64,000 bases of DNA, taken from NCBI GenBank assembly GCA_963819885.1, contig CAWFXV010000026.1, forward strand, positions 1-64,000, in the 5' to 3' direction. The translations under genes and the position numbers were made by a program. The DNA comes from JACVRX01 sp963819885 (lineage in GTDB: Bacteria; Actinomycetota; Actinomycetes; Jiangellales; Jiangellaceae). The notes beneath the pieces were generated by a model that searched no databases, was not told the origin of the DNA, and saw only the letters and a program-made list of their open reading frames with translations. Positions 52,691 to 61,366 of this stretch are shown in pieces. Position 1 is the first letter of the stretch. Each line of letters begins with the position of its first letter.

Positions 52691-53734
52691 ATGGAGTCGA
52701 CCCGCTCATCCGACTGGCCGCCGGTTTCGGTGATCATGCCGGTCCTCGACGAGGAACGGCACCTGGTCGAAGCCGTGACCGGTGTCCTGGACCAGGACTA
52801 TGGCGGAGAACTGGAGTTGGTCCTGGCCCTCGGGCCCTCCAGGGACCGCACGAGTGAGATTGCAGCGCAGCTGGCGCAGGGCGACCCGCGAATCCGCCTC
52901 GTCGGCAACCCGATCGGCAGGACCCCGAACGGTCTCAACGCCGCGATCGCCGCTGCCCGGCACCAGATCATCGCCCGGGTCGACGGTCACGGGGTGCTGT
53001 CACCCGGATACCTCCGGCGAGCCGTCGAGGCACTTCAGTCGACGGGCGCCGCCAATGTCGGCGGAATCATGCGGGCCGAGGGGCAAACGGACTTCGAACG
53101 TGCGGTGGCGCGGGCGATGACTTCGCCATTCGGCATCGGCCGGGCCCGCTTCCACCTCGGCGGCGAAGCCGGCCCGGTCGACACGGTCTACCTCGGAATC
53201 TTCCGCCGAGAGGTGATCGAACGCCTCGGCGGTTACGACGAGCATTTCGCGCGGGCACAGGACTGGGAACTCAACCACCGAATCCGTGCCGCTGGCGAGA
53301 CGGTGTGGTTCACGCCCGATCTGGAGGTGACCTACCGCCCTCGCGGCAGTCTGGGCGCACTGGGTAGACAGTTCTTCCGGAGCGGAGAATGGCGCCGCGA
53401 GGTGGTCCGCAGGTACCCCGGAACCGCCAGCCTTCGGTACCTCGCGAGCCCGGTAGCGACCGTCGCGCTCGCCGTCGGTACCGCGGCGGGTCTCGGGTCG
53501 GTGCTGGGCGGCCCGCCGTGGCTGGCGGTCGGTTGGCTGATCCCGAGTGCCTACGTCGGCGGCGTGCTCGTCGCTGGACTGGCGGCTGGCCGCGGGCTTC
53601 CGTGGCGCTCCCGGCTGTGGCTGCCGGTGGTGTTGGCCACGATGCACACGACGTGGGGCACCGGCTTCCTGGTCGGTCATCGCCACGCTGCTCGCGACCG
53701 CCGAGATCTGGTCGCGACCGCCGAATGGTCCTGA
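52691..53734 (+). CDS. Family 2 glycosyltransferase (ExoA-like)
   Basis: About 347 residues. GT-A fold: PPVSVIMPVLDEERHLVEAV, LALGPSRDRTSEIAAQL, NPIGRTPNGLNAAIAAARHQ, the DxD-like VDGHG, and GGYDEHFARAQDWELNHRIR with the acceptor-site ED/QDWEL motif. The C-terminus has hydrophobic segments (about 255-330), suggesting membrane association near the lipid-linked glycan. Resembles succinoglycan ExoA-type transferases. ATG at 52691 is chosen; an ATG five codons upstream is possible. Next gene starts one base after the stop. Confidence 0.88.
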   Translation: MESTRSSDWPPVSVIMPVLDEERHLVEAVTGVLDQDYGGELELVLALGPSRDRTSEIAAQLAQGDPRIRLVGNPIGRTPNGLNAAIAAARHQIIARVDGHGVLSPGYLRRAVEALQSTGAANVGGIMRAEGQTDFERAVARAMTSPFGIGRARFHLGGEAGPVDTVYLGIFRREVIERLGGYDEHFARAQDWELNHRIRAAGETVWFTPDLEVTYRPRGSLGALGRQFFRSGEWRREVVRRYPGTASLRYLASPVATVALAVGTAAGLGSVLGGPPWLAVGWLIPSAYVGGVLVAGLAAGRGLPWRSRLWLPVVLATMHTTWGTGFLVGHRHAARDRRDLVATAEWS

Positions 53735-53735
53735 C

Positions 53736-54875
53736 GTGCGCGTTCTCATGCTCGCTCAGTCACCGCTGGCGGGTGACACCCGGATCATTCGCGAGGCGGC
53801 CACGTTGGCTGCGGCAGGCCATGAGATCCACATCGTCGGGCGTGACATGCCCGCCGATTTCCTGCCGCCACCAGAGGTGACGGTCTCCTCCACCCGGCCC
53901 GCTCACGGACTGCGGCCGTCGCCGCGGGGTGTTCGAGACCCGCTTCCCGTCCGGGCGGCGCGCTGGCTGCTCCTGCCCGAGCATCGCCGCCTGGTGGAGC
54001 GCGCGTGGGTCGACGAGGCCAAGGCACTGGCGCGAGACGGCCCGAGACCGTCGGTCGTCCATGCCCACGACTTCAATACGTTGGCGCTCGGGGCGGAGTT
54101 GGCCGGGATCGCGAACGCGAAACTCGTGTACGACGCGCACGAGTTCTGGAGCGGCCGCCCACGGATCGGTCGGCCGACCCCGGTCCGCATCCAGCGCGAA
54201 CGGAGACTGGAGCAAAAACTCGGGCGGCAAGCGGCCGCCGTGCTGACGGTGGGCGAAGGCATTGCCGAAGCTCTGCGGCGGCGATACCGATGGCGGCACG
54301 TGCACGTCGTCCGGAACACCTTCGAACCACGTCCGCAGAACGGCCTGCCAGCCACCGAACCGGTCGGGGCGGTCTATGCCGGCCGGCTCGCCCCGTATCG
54401 GGAACTCGAGGTGATCGCGGCCGCGAGCGGCAAGCTGGGCCTCGCGGTGTCCCTGGTTGGCCCCGCAGATCCCGCCTGGCTGGCCCAGTTCGACCCCGGG
54501 GAGGCCGACATCTTGCCGCCGACGTCGCTCGACGGCGTGGACCGCCTGCTCGCCGACGCCGGGCTGGCCCTGGTGACGCACTCGGACCGGTGGCTCAATC
54601 ACCGCCTGGCGCTGCCGAACAAGCTCTTTCACGCCGTCCGAGTCGGCGTTCCGGTCGTCGCCACCGACGTCGGTGAGCTGGCGAAGACGGTTCGCGAGCA
54701 CCGGGTCGGCACCCTCTACCGGCCCGGTGATGCTCGAGATCTGGTCCGAGCCGTGCACGACGCCAGAAGAGAGTACGCATCACTACGCGCTGCCGTCACC
54801 GCCGCCACGCCGGCGCTGACCTGGCCACACGACGAGGCAGTGCTTCTCGACGTCTACGCTGGTCTGCAGGACTGA
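53736..54875 (+). CDS. Glycosyltransferase, GT-B fold (GT4-like)
   Basis: 379 residues from the GTG at 53736, one base after the GT2 stop. N-domain: VRVLMLAQSPLAGDTRIIRE, AGHEIHIVGRDMPADF, VVHAHDFNTLALGAELAG and KLVYDAHEFWSG. C-domain: AVLTVGEGIAEALRRRY, VHVVRNTFEPRP, VGAVYAGRLAPYRELEVIAA, and LALPNKLFHAVRVGVPVVAT, the donor-nucleotide region. Donor and acceptor are unknown. It is part of the run of transferases that builds the exported polysaccharide. Confidence 0.88.
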   Translation: MRVLMLAQSPLAGDTRIIREAATLAAAGHEIHIVGRDMPADFLPPPEVTVSSTRPAHGLRPSPRGVRDPLPVRAARWLLLPEHRRLVERAWVDEAKALARDGPRPSVVHAHDFNTLALGAELAGIANAKLVYDAHEFWSGRPRIGRPTPVRIQRERRLEQKLGRQAAAVLTVGEGIAEALRRRYRWRHVHVVRNTFEPRPQNGLPATEPVGAVYAGRLAPYRELEVIAAASGKLGLAVSLVGPADPAWLAQFDPGEADILPPTSLDGVDRLLADAGLALVTHSDRWLNHRLALPNKLFHAVRVGVPVVATDVGELAKTVREHRVGTLYRPGDARDLVRAVHDARREYASLRAAVTAATPALTWPHDEAVLLDVYAGLQD

Positions 54876-54983
54876 GGTGCGGCGAGACCGGCTGGCGACG
54901 ACGGGTCAACTATCCTGGTCCGGCTCGCCGCGCTCTGCCGCCGCGGCCACACCCATCGACCACTCCAAGGAGCTGGACACCGC

Positions 54984-55841
54984 ATGACGCACGTAACGGC
55001 GGAAGACTCGGAGTTCGAGTCCGACTTCCACGTCTACGAGCCGCATCGGGTGGGGTTGCCCAAACTCCGGCCGTACATCACCGAGCTGTGGCGGCGGCGC
55101 GAGTTCGCCGCGGAGTTGTCCCGCTCGGGGATGCGGGCAGCACACAGCAACACGTTCTTCGGCCGGCTCTGGCTGGTACTCAACCCGCTGTTGCTCGCCG
55201 CGGTCTACTACGTGCTCGTCGCGATCCTGGCCGGCCGCACCGGCTTCGACTACTTCGTCCACCTGCTCGCGGGGTTGTTCGCTTTCTATTTCATCTCCGG
55301 TTGCATCACGACCGGAGCCGCATCCATCACCGGCGGCGGCCGGCTGGTGATGAACATGGCCTTCCCACGGTTGTTGATGCCGTATTCAGCGGTTCGGACG
55401 GCGTTCTTCCGGTTCCTCCCGACGATGGCCGTCTACTTCGTCTTCCACATCATCGGCGGCCTGCCCTGGTCGCCGAACATGCTGCTGGCGCTCGTCTTCC
55501 TCGCCTTCATGATCGTCTTCGGGCTGGGGGCCGCGGCGATCTTCGCCACCGTGCAGGTGTACTTTCGAGACGCCGCGAGCTTCTTGCCGTACTTCATCCG
55601 CATTTGGCTCTACCTCTCGCCGGTGTTGTGGTACCCGGAAGAAGCCCCTGCAGCTCTCAAACCATTCTTGATCTTGAACCCGCTGTACGGGCTGCTGGGC
55701 GGCTGGACCGACCTGCTGGTCCGCGGCCACATGCCGCAGCCGGCGATCTGGATATCGGCCGCGGTCTGGTCGTTCGTGGTCTTCATCGCCGGTTCGCTGT
55801 TCTTCATGTCCAGGGAGCGTGAGTTCGCTGTCCGTATCTGA
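54984..55841 (+). CDS. ABC-2 type polysaccharide export permease (Wzm/TagG-like)
   Basis: 285 residues. An amphipathic N-terminus (YITELWRRREFAAELSRSGM) precedes about six membrane helices, with the characteristic ARTFFGRLWLVLNPLL-like stretch HSNTFFGRLWLVLNPLLLAA, GLFAFYFISGCITTGA, NMAFPRLLMPYSAVRTAFFR and FLPYFIRIWLYLSPVLWYPE. This is the permease of exporters that move lipid-linked O-antigen or wall teichoic-type glycans. ATG at 54984 after GGAG. The gene overlaps its ATPase by 23 bp. Confidence 0.93.
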   Translation: MTHVTAEDSEFESDFHVYEPHRVGLPKLRPYITELWRRREFAAELSRSGMRAAHSNTFFGRLWLVLNPLLLAAVYYVLVAILAGRTGFDYFVHLLAGLFAFYFISGCITTGAASITGGGRLVMNMAFPRLLMPYSAVRTAFFRFLPTMAVYFVFHIIGGLPWSPNMLLALVFLAFMIVFGLGAAAIFATVQVYFRDAASFLPYFIRIWLYLSPVLWYPEEAPAALKPFLILNPLYGLLGGWTDLLVRGHMPQPAIWISAAVWSFVVFIAGSLFFMSREREFAVRI

Positions 55842-56637
55842 GTCGACGCGGGCGCCGGCGGCCGGCACTGCGTTGCCGGCGGTCAGCGTCCAGGACGTCT
55901 CGGTCACCTACCGGACCACCTTCGAGCGGGTGCCGACCTTCAAAGGCGCGCTGGTCCGGTTCGGTCGCGGCGAACGTGCCATCCGGGAGATCGAGGCGGT
56001 CAAGGACGTCTCGTTCGATGTGCCACGGGGTCAGGCGATGGGGATCATCGGTGCCAACGGCGCCGGGAAGTCGACGCTGATGCGGACCCTCGCCGGAATC
56101 CTTCCCCCGACCCGGGGGCGCATCGAAGTCCGTGGCCGAATCAGCGCCTTGCTGGCGTTGGGCGTCGGCTTCAACGCTGCCCTGTCCGGGCGGGAGAACG
56201 TCATCCTCGGCGGTTTGGCGTCCGGCCTCAGCCGCAAAGAAGTGCTCGAGCGAGCCGACGAAGTCGCCGAGTTCGCCGAGCTCGGGGACTTCATGGACAT
56301 GCCGATGCGCACGTATTCGTCGGGCATGTATTCCCGGCTGGCGTTCTCGGTGTCGGTACACATGAAACCGGACATCTTGCTCATCGACGAGGCGTTGTCC
56401 GCCGGCGATGCGGCGTTCAAGAGCAAAGCATCGACAAAGATGCACGACCTGATGTCATCCGCGCGGGCCATGTTCCTCGTCAGCCATTCGCTCGGCAGCG
56501 TCAAGGATTTGTGTGACCGGGTCATCTGGATGCACAAGGGCAAGCTGATGCTCGACGGTTCGCCTGACGACGTGATCAAGGCGTACACGAAGTTCGTCCA
56601 GGTTGGTGAGGATGCTTTCACCTTCGAGGACCTCTAA
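55819..56637 (+). CDS. Polysaccharide export ABC ATPase (Wzt/TagH-like)
   Basis: 272 residues. Walker A GIIGANGAGKSTLMRTLAGI, the Q-loop region LLALGVGFNAALSGRENVIL, signature-like TYSSGMYSRLAFSVSVHM, Walker B ILLIDEALSAGD and the H-loop VSHSLGSVKDLCDRVIWM. The YSSGMYSRL signature and the N-terminal extension with TTFERVPTFKGALVRFGRGE identify the glycan-exporter subgroup. It lacks the C-terminal carbohydrate-binding domain of O9a-type Wzt, so export probably does not depend on a terminal cap. GTG start overlapping the permease gene. Confidence 0.94.
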   Translation: MSSLSVSESTRAPAAGTALPAVSVQDVSVTYRTTFERVPTFKGALVRFGRGERAIREIEAVKDVSFDVPRGQAMGIIGANGAGKSTLMRTLAGILPPTRGRIEVRGRISALLALGVGFNAALSGRENVILGGLASGLSRKEVLERADEVAEFAELGDFMDMPMRTYSSGMYSRLAFSVSVHMKPDILLIDEALSAGDAAFKSKASTKMHDLMSSARAMFLVSHSLGSVKDLCDRVIWMHKGKLMLDGSPDDVIKAYTKFVQVGEDAFTFEDL

Positions 56638-57775
56638 CGCCCGACTGCGGGCACGGGCCTGCGACCTCAGTGTGATCACGTCCGGCCATGACGTGGCTGA
56701 CGCCCGCCTGCACCGGATCGTGGCTGCCGCCGTCCGGGCCGGGTTGTCGGTCGAGGTGCTGGCGATCGGGGATGCTCGCGGCGGCCCGGCCAACGCGGCT
56801 GTGCGAACCTGGCCACGCAGCGGGCTGCTCACGCGTGCGTCGCGGGCACTGACAATGCCGTGGCGCGCCCGTGGCGAGGTGTTGTTGACACTCGACCCAG
56901 ACGCGGCTGTCGGAGCGGTGGCCGCCAGCGTCGTCCGGCGGCGCCTGCGCGTCGTTGACGTGCACGAGGACTATGCAGCGCTTCTCCAAGACCGCGCATG
57001 GGCCAGTGGGTGGCGGCGTCGGCTTGCGGCCAGCCTTGTCCGACTGGCCATGATCGCCGGCGAGCGGGCAGATCTGACCGTCGTCGCGGATGAGCATCTG
57101 CCGCCGCCGTCGGACCGATGCCGTAAGCGGCTGGTCGTGCGCAATCTGCCGGATCTCTCCGTGGTCGGCATCGCGGGCACAACCGAGAATGCCGGATCGC
57201 TCCGGGCCGTCTATGTCGGCGATGTGCGTCGCTCACGGGGCTTGGAGACGATGATCGAGGCCGTTGCGGGTGCAGAATCGTGGGTGCTCGACATCGTCGG
57301 TCCTGTCGACCGTGACGACGCGGCATGGCTCGAGAGCCGGATGCTGCGTGCTGATGTCGCCGGGCGTGTTCGGCTGCACGGCCGACAGCCGCCCGAGTCG
57401 GCATGGCGCATCGCCAGCGGCGCTGCTGTGGGACTGGCCCTCCTCGAGGACACCCCAGCGTTTCGCGCTGCGCTGCCGACGAAGGTGTACGAGTACCTCG
57501 CGGCGGGGATGGCGGTGCTGGCGACCCCGCTACCCCGCGTCGAACGGCTGCTGGCCGAAGCGCGCGCAGGCGAAGTAGTACGAAACGCCGCCGAGGCTGC
57601 CCGGTTTCTCCGGCACTGGGCCGGGCCCGGAAGGGCAGATCTGGAGCACCTGCGCGCGGCCGCTCGAGGGTGGCGGCGCACCCTGGAGTCGTCGGAGTCG
57701 CCCTACGACGAACTTGCCGGGGAGCTTCTGACAATGTGTAGGAACGTCGGCCGCGTCGGCGAGAGCCAGCGCTGA
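56609..57775 (+). CDS. Glycosyltransferase, GT-B fold (GT4-like)
   Basis: About 388 residues; it overlaps the exporter ATPase gene by about 29 bp. N-domain: CDLSVITSGHDVADARLHRI, LSVEVLAIGDARGGPANAAV, VVDVHEDYAALLQDRAW. C-domain: RAVYVGDVRRSRGLETMIEA, VRLHGRQPPESAWRIASGAA and the donor-site AALPTKVYEYLAAGMAVLAT. ATG at 56609 is preferred over GTG at 56603. Specificity unknown. The overlap places it in one transcript with the exporter. Confidence 0.87.
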   Translation, partial: RMLSPSRTSNARLRARACDLSVITSGHDVADARLHRIVAAAVRAGLSVEVLAIGDARGGPANAAVRTWPRSGLLTRASRALTMPWRARGEVLLTLDPDAAVGAVAASVVRRRLRVVDVHEDYAALLQDRAWASGWRRRLAASLVRLAMIAGERADLTVVADEHLPPPSDRCRKRLVVRNLPDLSVVGIAGTTENAGSLRAVYVGDVRRSRGLETMIEAVAGAESWVLDIVGPVDRDDAAWLESRMLRADVAGRVRLHGRQPPESAWRIASGAAVGLALLEDTPAFRAALPTKVYEYLAAGMAVLATPLPRVERLLAEARAGEVVRNAAEAARFLRHWAGPGRADLEHLRAAARGWRRTLESSESPYDELAGELLTMCRNVGRVGESQR

Positions 57776-57838
57776 GGCGGCGTTACGATGCGAGTTCGAC
57801 GCGCCGCGCGGCAGCCACCCGGATCGAAATGGAGCTTG

Positions 57839-59119
57839 ATGTCGACGAAATTGGCTGCGCGGGTCAAACGTCGGACGGTGAACACGGCTCGTGGACTCAG
57901 CCGTCCGCTGATCGTCCATCGCGACAGCCTCCCGGTGCCCGTGCGGTCCGCGCTTCGGCGCGCTCACCGTGCTCTGCCAGTGAGAATCCGACGCGCTCTC
58001 CAGTACCCACCGGTCGCGCCGGTGATCGGAGAAGAACTGCCGCCGCGGCCACCGGTGAGACAGGCGAAGGTGCGGCTGCTCGTCGGTCCGGCGAACTTCG
58101 CCGGCCAGGGCTGGCAATGGGCCCGTGCTGCCGAACGGCATCTTCCCGATGTCGCAGCCGAGGCGTTCGCCTTCGTCAAGGGTTCACTCGACTTTCCGGT
58201 CGACTACGGCGTTCCCGTCGCGATGTACGCCAACTCGCCCCGGTGGCAGCAGGACCAGGAGCGACACGTCTTGACGTCGTACACCCACGTACTGGTGGAG
58301 GCAGAGCGGCCGGTGCTGGGCACCCGGTACGGATCGACGTGCGACGGCGAGCTCAAGGTGCTGCTCAAGGGTGGCCTGAACGTGGGCTTCATTGCGCACG
58401 GCTCGGATGTCAGAATCCCCAGCCGGCACGTCCGGGAGAACGAGTGGTCCCCGTTTGTCGACACCAGTTGGGAAGTGGTTCCCGTTCTCGAGCGGAACGC
58501 CACTCGCAACGTCGAGATCATGGCCGATTACGACGGCCATCTGTTCGTGTCGACGCCTGACCTGCTCGAGTATGTGCAACGCTCGGTGTGGTGCCCGGTG
58601 ATCGTCGACCCGGGGGTTTGGGCAACGAGCTCTCCGCCGATGCAACGCCGGGTGCCGCTCGCGGTGCACGCGCCGAGCAACGAGCGCATCAAGGGATCGG
58701 ACCTGATCGACCCGGTGCTCCAGCAACTGGCCGATCGCGGCCTGATCGAGTACCGGCGAATTCGAGGTGTGCAGCCGGAGCAGATGCCGGCTGTCTATCG
58801 CGAGGCAGACATCGTGCTCGACCAGTTCAGGATCGGCAGTTACGGAGTCGCCGCCTGCGAGGCGATGGCGGCCGGCCGAGTCGTCCTCGGCCACGTCACG
58901 CCAGCGGTCAGGCAGACCATTCTGGACCTCGCCGGCATGCCCCTGCCGATCGTGGAGGCCACGCCGTCCTCCCTCGAGGACGTCATGCTCGGTCTTCTCG
59001 ACGACCGATCGAGGTCGATCGCAGCAGGAGCCGCCGGACCAGCCTTCGTCCGCGAGATCCACGATGGACGTAGGTCGGCCACGGCGCTGTCGGAATTCTT
59101 GTTGGGCGAGGCCACGTGA
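57839..59119 (+). CDS. Putative glycosyltransferase, GT-B-like, of the polysaccharide locus
   Basis: 426 residues. The start is set by GGAG four bases before ATG at 57839. A basic N-terminus is followed by KVRLLVGPANFAGQGWQWAR, VLVEAERPVLGTRYGS, GGLNVGFIAHGSDVRIPSRH, HLFVSTPDLLEYV and, in the C-terminal half, LAVHAPSNERIKGSDLIDPV and IVLDQFRIGSYGVAACEAMA. The last resembles the Glu-rich donor site of GT-B enzymes (GSYGVAACEAMAAGRVV), and the HGSDVRI segment resembles acceptor-domain loops. No named family recognised. Its stop overlaps the next gene (GTGA). Confidence 0.72.
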   Translation: MSTKLAARVKRRTVNTARGLSRPLIVHRDSLPVPVRSALRRAHRALPVRIRRALQYPPVAPVIGEELPPRPPVRQAKVRLLVGPANFAGQGWQWARAAERHLPDVAAEAFAFVKGSLDFPVDYGVPVAMYANSPRWQQDQERHVLTSYTHVLVEAERPVLGTRYGSTCDGELKVLLKGGLNVGFIAHGSDVRIPSRHVRENEWSPFVDTSWEVVPVLERNATRNVEIMADYDGHLFVSTPDLLEYVQRSVWCPVIVDPGVWATSSPPMQRRVPLAVHAPSNERIKGSDLIDPVLQQLADRGLIEYRRIRGVQPEQMPAVYREADIVLDQFRIGSYGVAACEAMAAGRVVLGHVTPAVRQTILDLAGMPLPIVEATPSSLEDVMLGLLDDRSRSIAAGAAGPAFVREIHDGRRSATALSEFLLGEAT

Positions 59120-60741
59120 CTGACGTACTCGACGAGTTCGATCTGGCCGACGAGGTCGACAACGCGTCCGACGTCCCGCACGTCGTGATGATGGCGGGCA
59201 ACAACTTCCTGGTCGACACCCGCGCGTTGAAGTCAGCGGTGTCTGTCGCTCGATGGAAACTTCGGGTCACGGCCATCGGTCTGGCTGAGCGCGGCATCAG
59301 AGGAGAGCGGCAGATCGGCGACGTGCGGCTGCTTTCCCCAGCTATCCCGCCCCGTGCCTTGGTGACCGGCCTGCACTATCGCCTCAGCGCGCTGCGTCCG
59401 TGGTTCACCAGCCAGGCTGAGTACAAACGCGCGCTCGGCCGGTGGGAGTACGGCACCAGGGAGCTCCGCGGAGATCGCGGCCGCGATGCCCGCATGCGAA
59501 TGCGCAACGGCGCTCCGCCGCCGTCTCAGGTGGGTTCCCGACTGGGTCGAGCTGCCCGGTGGCGGTTGCTCCGACTGCGGCGGGTTGTTCTCGCCGTTCG
59601 AGCCGCTCCACTTCGGCGAGCCCGCCGTGGTCGGAACGAGGGAATCGGCTCCGGGCGGCAATTGCTCCTGACGACCTACCGCCGTCTCTCGCTGGCACGA
59701 TGGCGTCGAATACTTCCGGAGATCATCGACCAGGATCTGGTGATCGGGCGGATGCTCGACCGGCTCCGCCCGGACATCATTCACGTTCATGACGTGTTCA
59801 TGCTCGGTATCGCCGCCCGGGCGGCGCACCGGTTCGCGCTGGAGGGCCGGGACGTCAAGGTCATCTACGACGCACACGAATACCTCCCGGGGATCGCGGT
59901 GATCGCCCCCCGCCGGATCGCCGCCTACTGCGACCTGGAGAAGGAGTTCATTCAGGATGCGGACCGGGTGGTCACCGTGTCCGAGCCGCTGGCGCAGTGG
60001 CTGCAGCGCGACCACGGGTTGGATCGGCTGCCGGATGTCGTCCTGAATGCTCCCGTCGAGGTGCCGACGGACACGGTGACGAGCACTGTCCGCGAATTGG
60101 CCGACCTGCCACCGGAGGCGCCGCTTCTCGTCTACGTGGGCGGCGTCAACCGTGCCCGGGGCATCAACACGGTCGTTCGTGCCTTGCCGGCCCTGCCTGG
60201 CGTCCACGTCGTGGTGGTCGCTCGTGGCAACTCCGTGACCCGGGAGCTCCAACAACTCGCCGAGCGGCTCGGCGTCGGCGACCGGTTTCATCTCGCACCG
60301 TATGTGGATCCTGAGCTGGTGCCGAGCTACATCCGGGGGGCGACGGTCGGGATCAGCCCGCTGCTCCGCGCTCCGAACCACGACATCGCCGTCACGAACA
60401 AGTTCTGTGAGTACATCGCCGCGGGATTGCCGATCGTGACCAGCGACACCCCGGCTCAGGCTGAGCTGGTTCGTGACCTCGACCTCGGAGCCGTGCATGT
60501 CGCGGGAGACGTCGACGACTGTGCCAGAGCGATCCGAGCAGTTCTGGCGGACCGTGAGCGGCTTGCGCGCCGCATCAGCTCCGACGCCGAACTCCGCCAC
60601 CGGTTCTCCTGGGCCGCCCAGGCCGAGACGCTGCGAACGGTCTATGACGAGCTGTTGGGAAAGCTGCCCGAGCAGGCGTGGGCATCGGATGCCACCAGGG
60701 TGGACCGGCTGGTCACCAACGGAGGGGAAGAAGATGCCTGA
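59116..60741 (+). CDS. Glycosyltransferase, GT4-like, with Arg-rich insert
   Basis: 541 residues, GTG start coupled to the previous gene. N-domain begins VPHVVMMAGNNFLVDTRALK and resumes with RPDIIHVHDVFMLGIAARAA and VKVIYDAHEYLPGIAVI; C-domain has RVVTVSEPLAQWLQRDHG, LLVYVGGVNRARGINTVVRA, FHLAPYVDPELVPSYIRGAT and IAVTNKFCEYIAAGLPIVTS. Between the two N-domain parts, about residues 105-190, is a highly basic stretch (RLGRAARWRLLRLRRVV) not typical of GT4 enzymes; it may be a membrane-binding insert, or two compensating frame errors. Specificity unknown. Confidence 0.83.
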   Translation: MTDVLDEFDLADEVDNASDVPHVVMMAGNNFLVDTRALKSAVSVARWKLRVTAIGLAERGIRGERQIGDVRLLSPAIPPRALVTGLHYRLSALRPWFTSQAEYKRALGRWEYGTRELRGDRGRDARMRMRNGAPPPSQVGSRLGRAARWRLLRLRRVVLAVRAAPLRRARRGRNEGIGSGRQLLLTTYRRLSLARWRRILPEIIDQDLVIGRMLDRLRPDIIHVHDVFMLGIAARAAHRFALEGRDVKVIYDAHEYLPGIAVIAPRRIAAYCDLEKEFIQDADRVVTVSEPLAQWLQRDHGLDRLPDVVLNAPVEVPTDTVTSTVRELADLPPEAPLLVYVGGVNRARGINTVVRALPALPGVHVVVVARGNSVTRELQQLAERLGVGDRFHLAPYVDPELVPSYIRGATVGISPLLRAPNHDIAVTNKFCEYIAAGLPIVTSDTPAQAELVRDLDLGAVHVAGDVDDCARAIRAVLADRERLARRISSDAELRHRFSWAAQAETLRTVYDELLGKLPEQAWASDATRVDRLVTNGGEEDA

Positions 60742-61366
60742 TGTGAGCACTCGCATCCTGCCGACGGCGGACGTCGACGATCGCGCTTCGATCGGGGCCG
60801 GGTCGGCGGTGTGGCATCTCGCTCAGGTGCGCGAGAACGCGACGCTCGGGAAGAACTGTGTCATCGGCCGCGGCGCATACATCGGGACCGGCGTGCGCGT
60901 CGGCGACAACTGCAAGATCCAGAACTACGCGCTGGTCTACGAGCCGGCCGTGCTCGAAGACGGCGTGTTCGTCGGTCCGGCCGTCGTGCTGACCAACGAC
61001 ACCTTTCCACGGTCGGTGACGCCGACCGGAGAGCTCAAGCGAGGCGACGATTGGCACGCCGTCGGTGTCACGCTCCGAGAGGGCAGCTCCGTCGGGGCAC
61101 GAGCGGTCTGCGTCGCGCCCGTCACAGTGGGACGCTGGGCGACGGTGGCCGCTGGCGCAGTCGTCACCCGAGACGTGCCAGACTTCGCCCTGGTCGCGGG
61201 CGTGCCAGCTCGGCAGATCAAGTGGGTTGGCCGAGCGGGGGTTCCCCTGGTGCGGCTCTCGGGCAACCGTTGGCGTTGTCCGGAGACCGACGAGGAGTAC
61301 GTCGAGGAAGCCGGGCGCCTCACCCCACTGACGAACACCGCAGAGCCGGAAGAGGAGAACGTATGA
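60734..61366 (+). CDS. WbpD-like UDP-2-acetamido-3-amino-glucuronate N-acetyltransferase
   Basis: 210 residues. A left-handed beta-helix acyltransferase of hexapeptide repeats: SIGAGSAVWHLAQVRENATL followed by GKNCVIGRGAYIG, NCKIQNYALVYEPAVLEDGV, VGPAVVLTNDTFPRSVTPTG, and VGRWATVAAGAVVTRDVPDF. The start VWHLAQVRENA and the NDTFPR loop are hallmarks of WbpD-type enzymes, which acetylate the 3-amino group of a UDP-2-acetamido-3-amino uronate using acetyl-CoA. Beyond the helix is a zinc-ribbon-like tail (RWRCPETDEEYVEE) with a single Cys. ATG at 60734 follows GGAGGGGAAG and overlaps the upstream gene by eight bases. Confidence 0.87.
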   Translation: MPDVSTRILPTADVDDRASIGAGSAVWHLAQVRENATLGKNCVIGRGAYIGTGVRVGDNCKIQNYALVYEPAVLEDGVFVGPAVVLTNDTFPRSVTPTGELKRGDDWHAVGVTLREGSSVGARAVCVAPVTVGRWATVAAGAVVTRDVPDFALVAGVPARQIKWVGRAGVPLVRLSGNRWRCPETDEEYVEEAGRLTPLTNTAEPEEENV

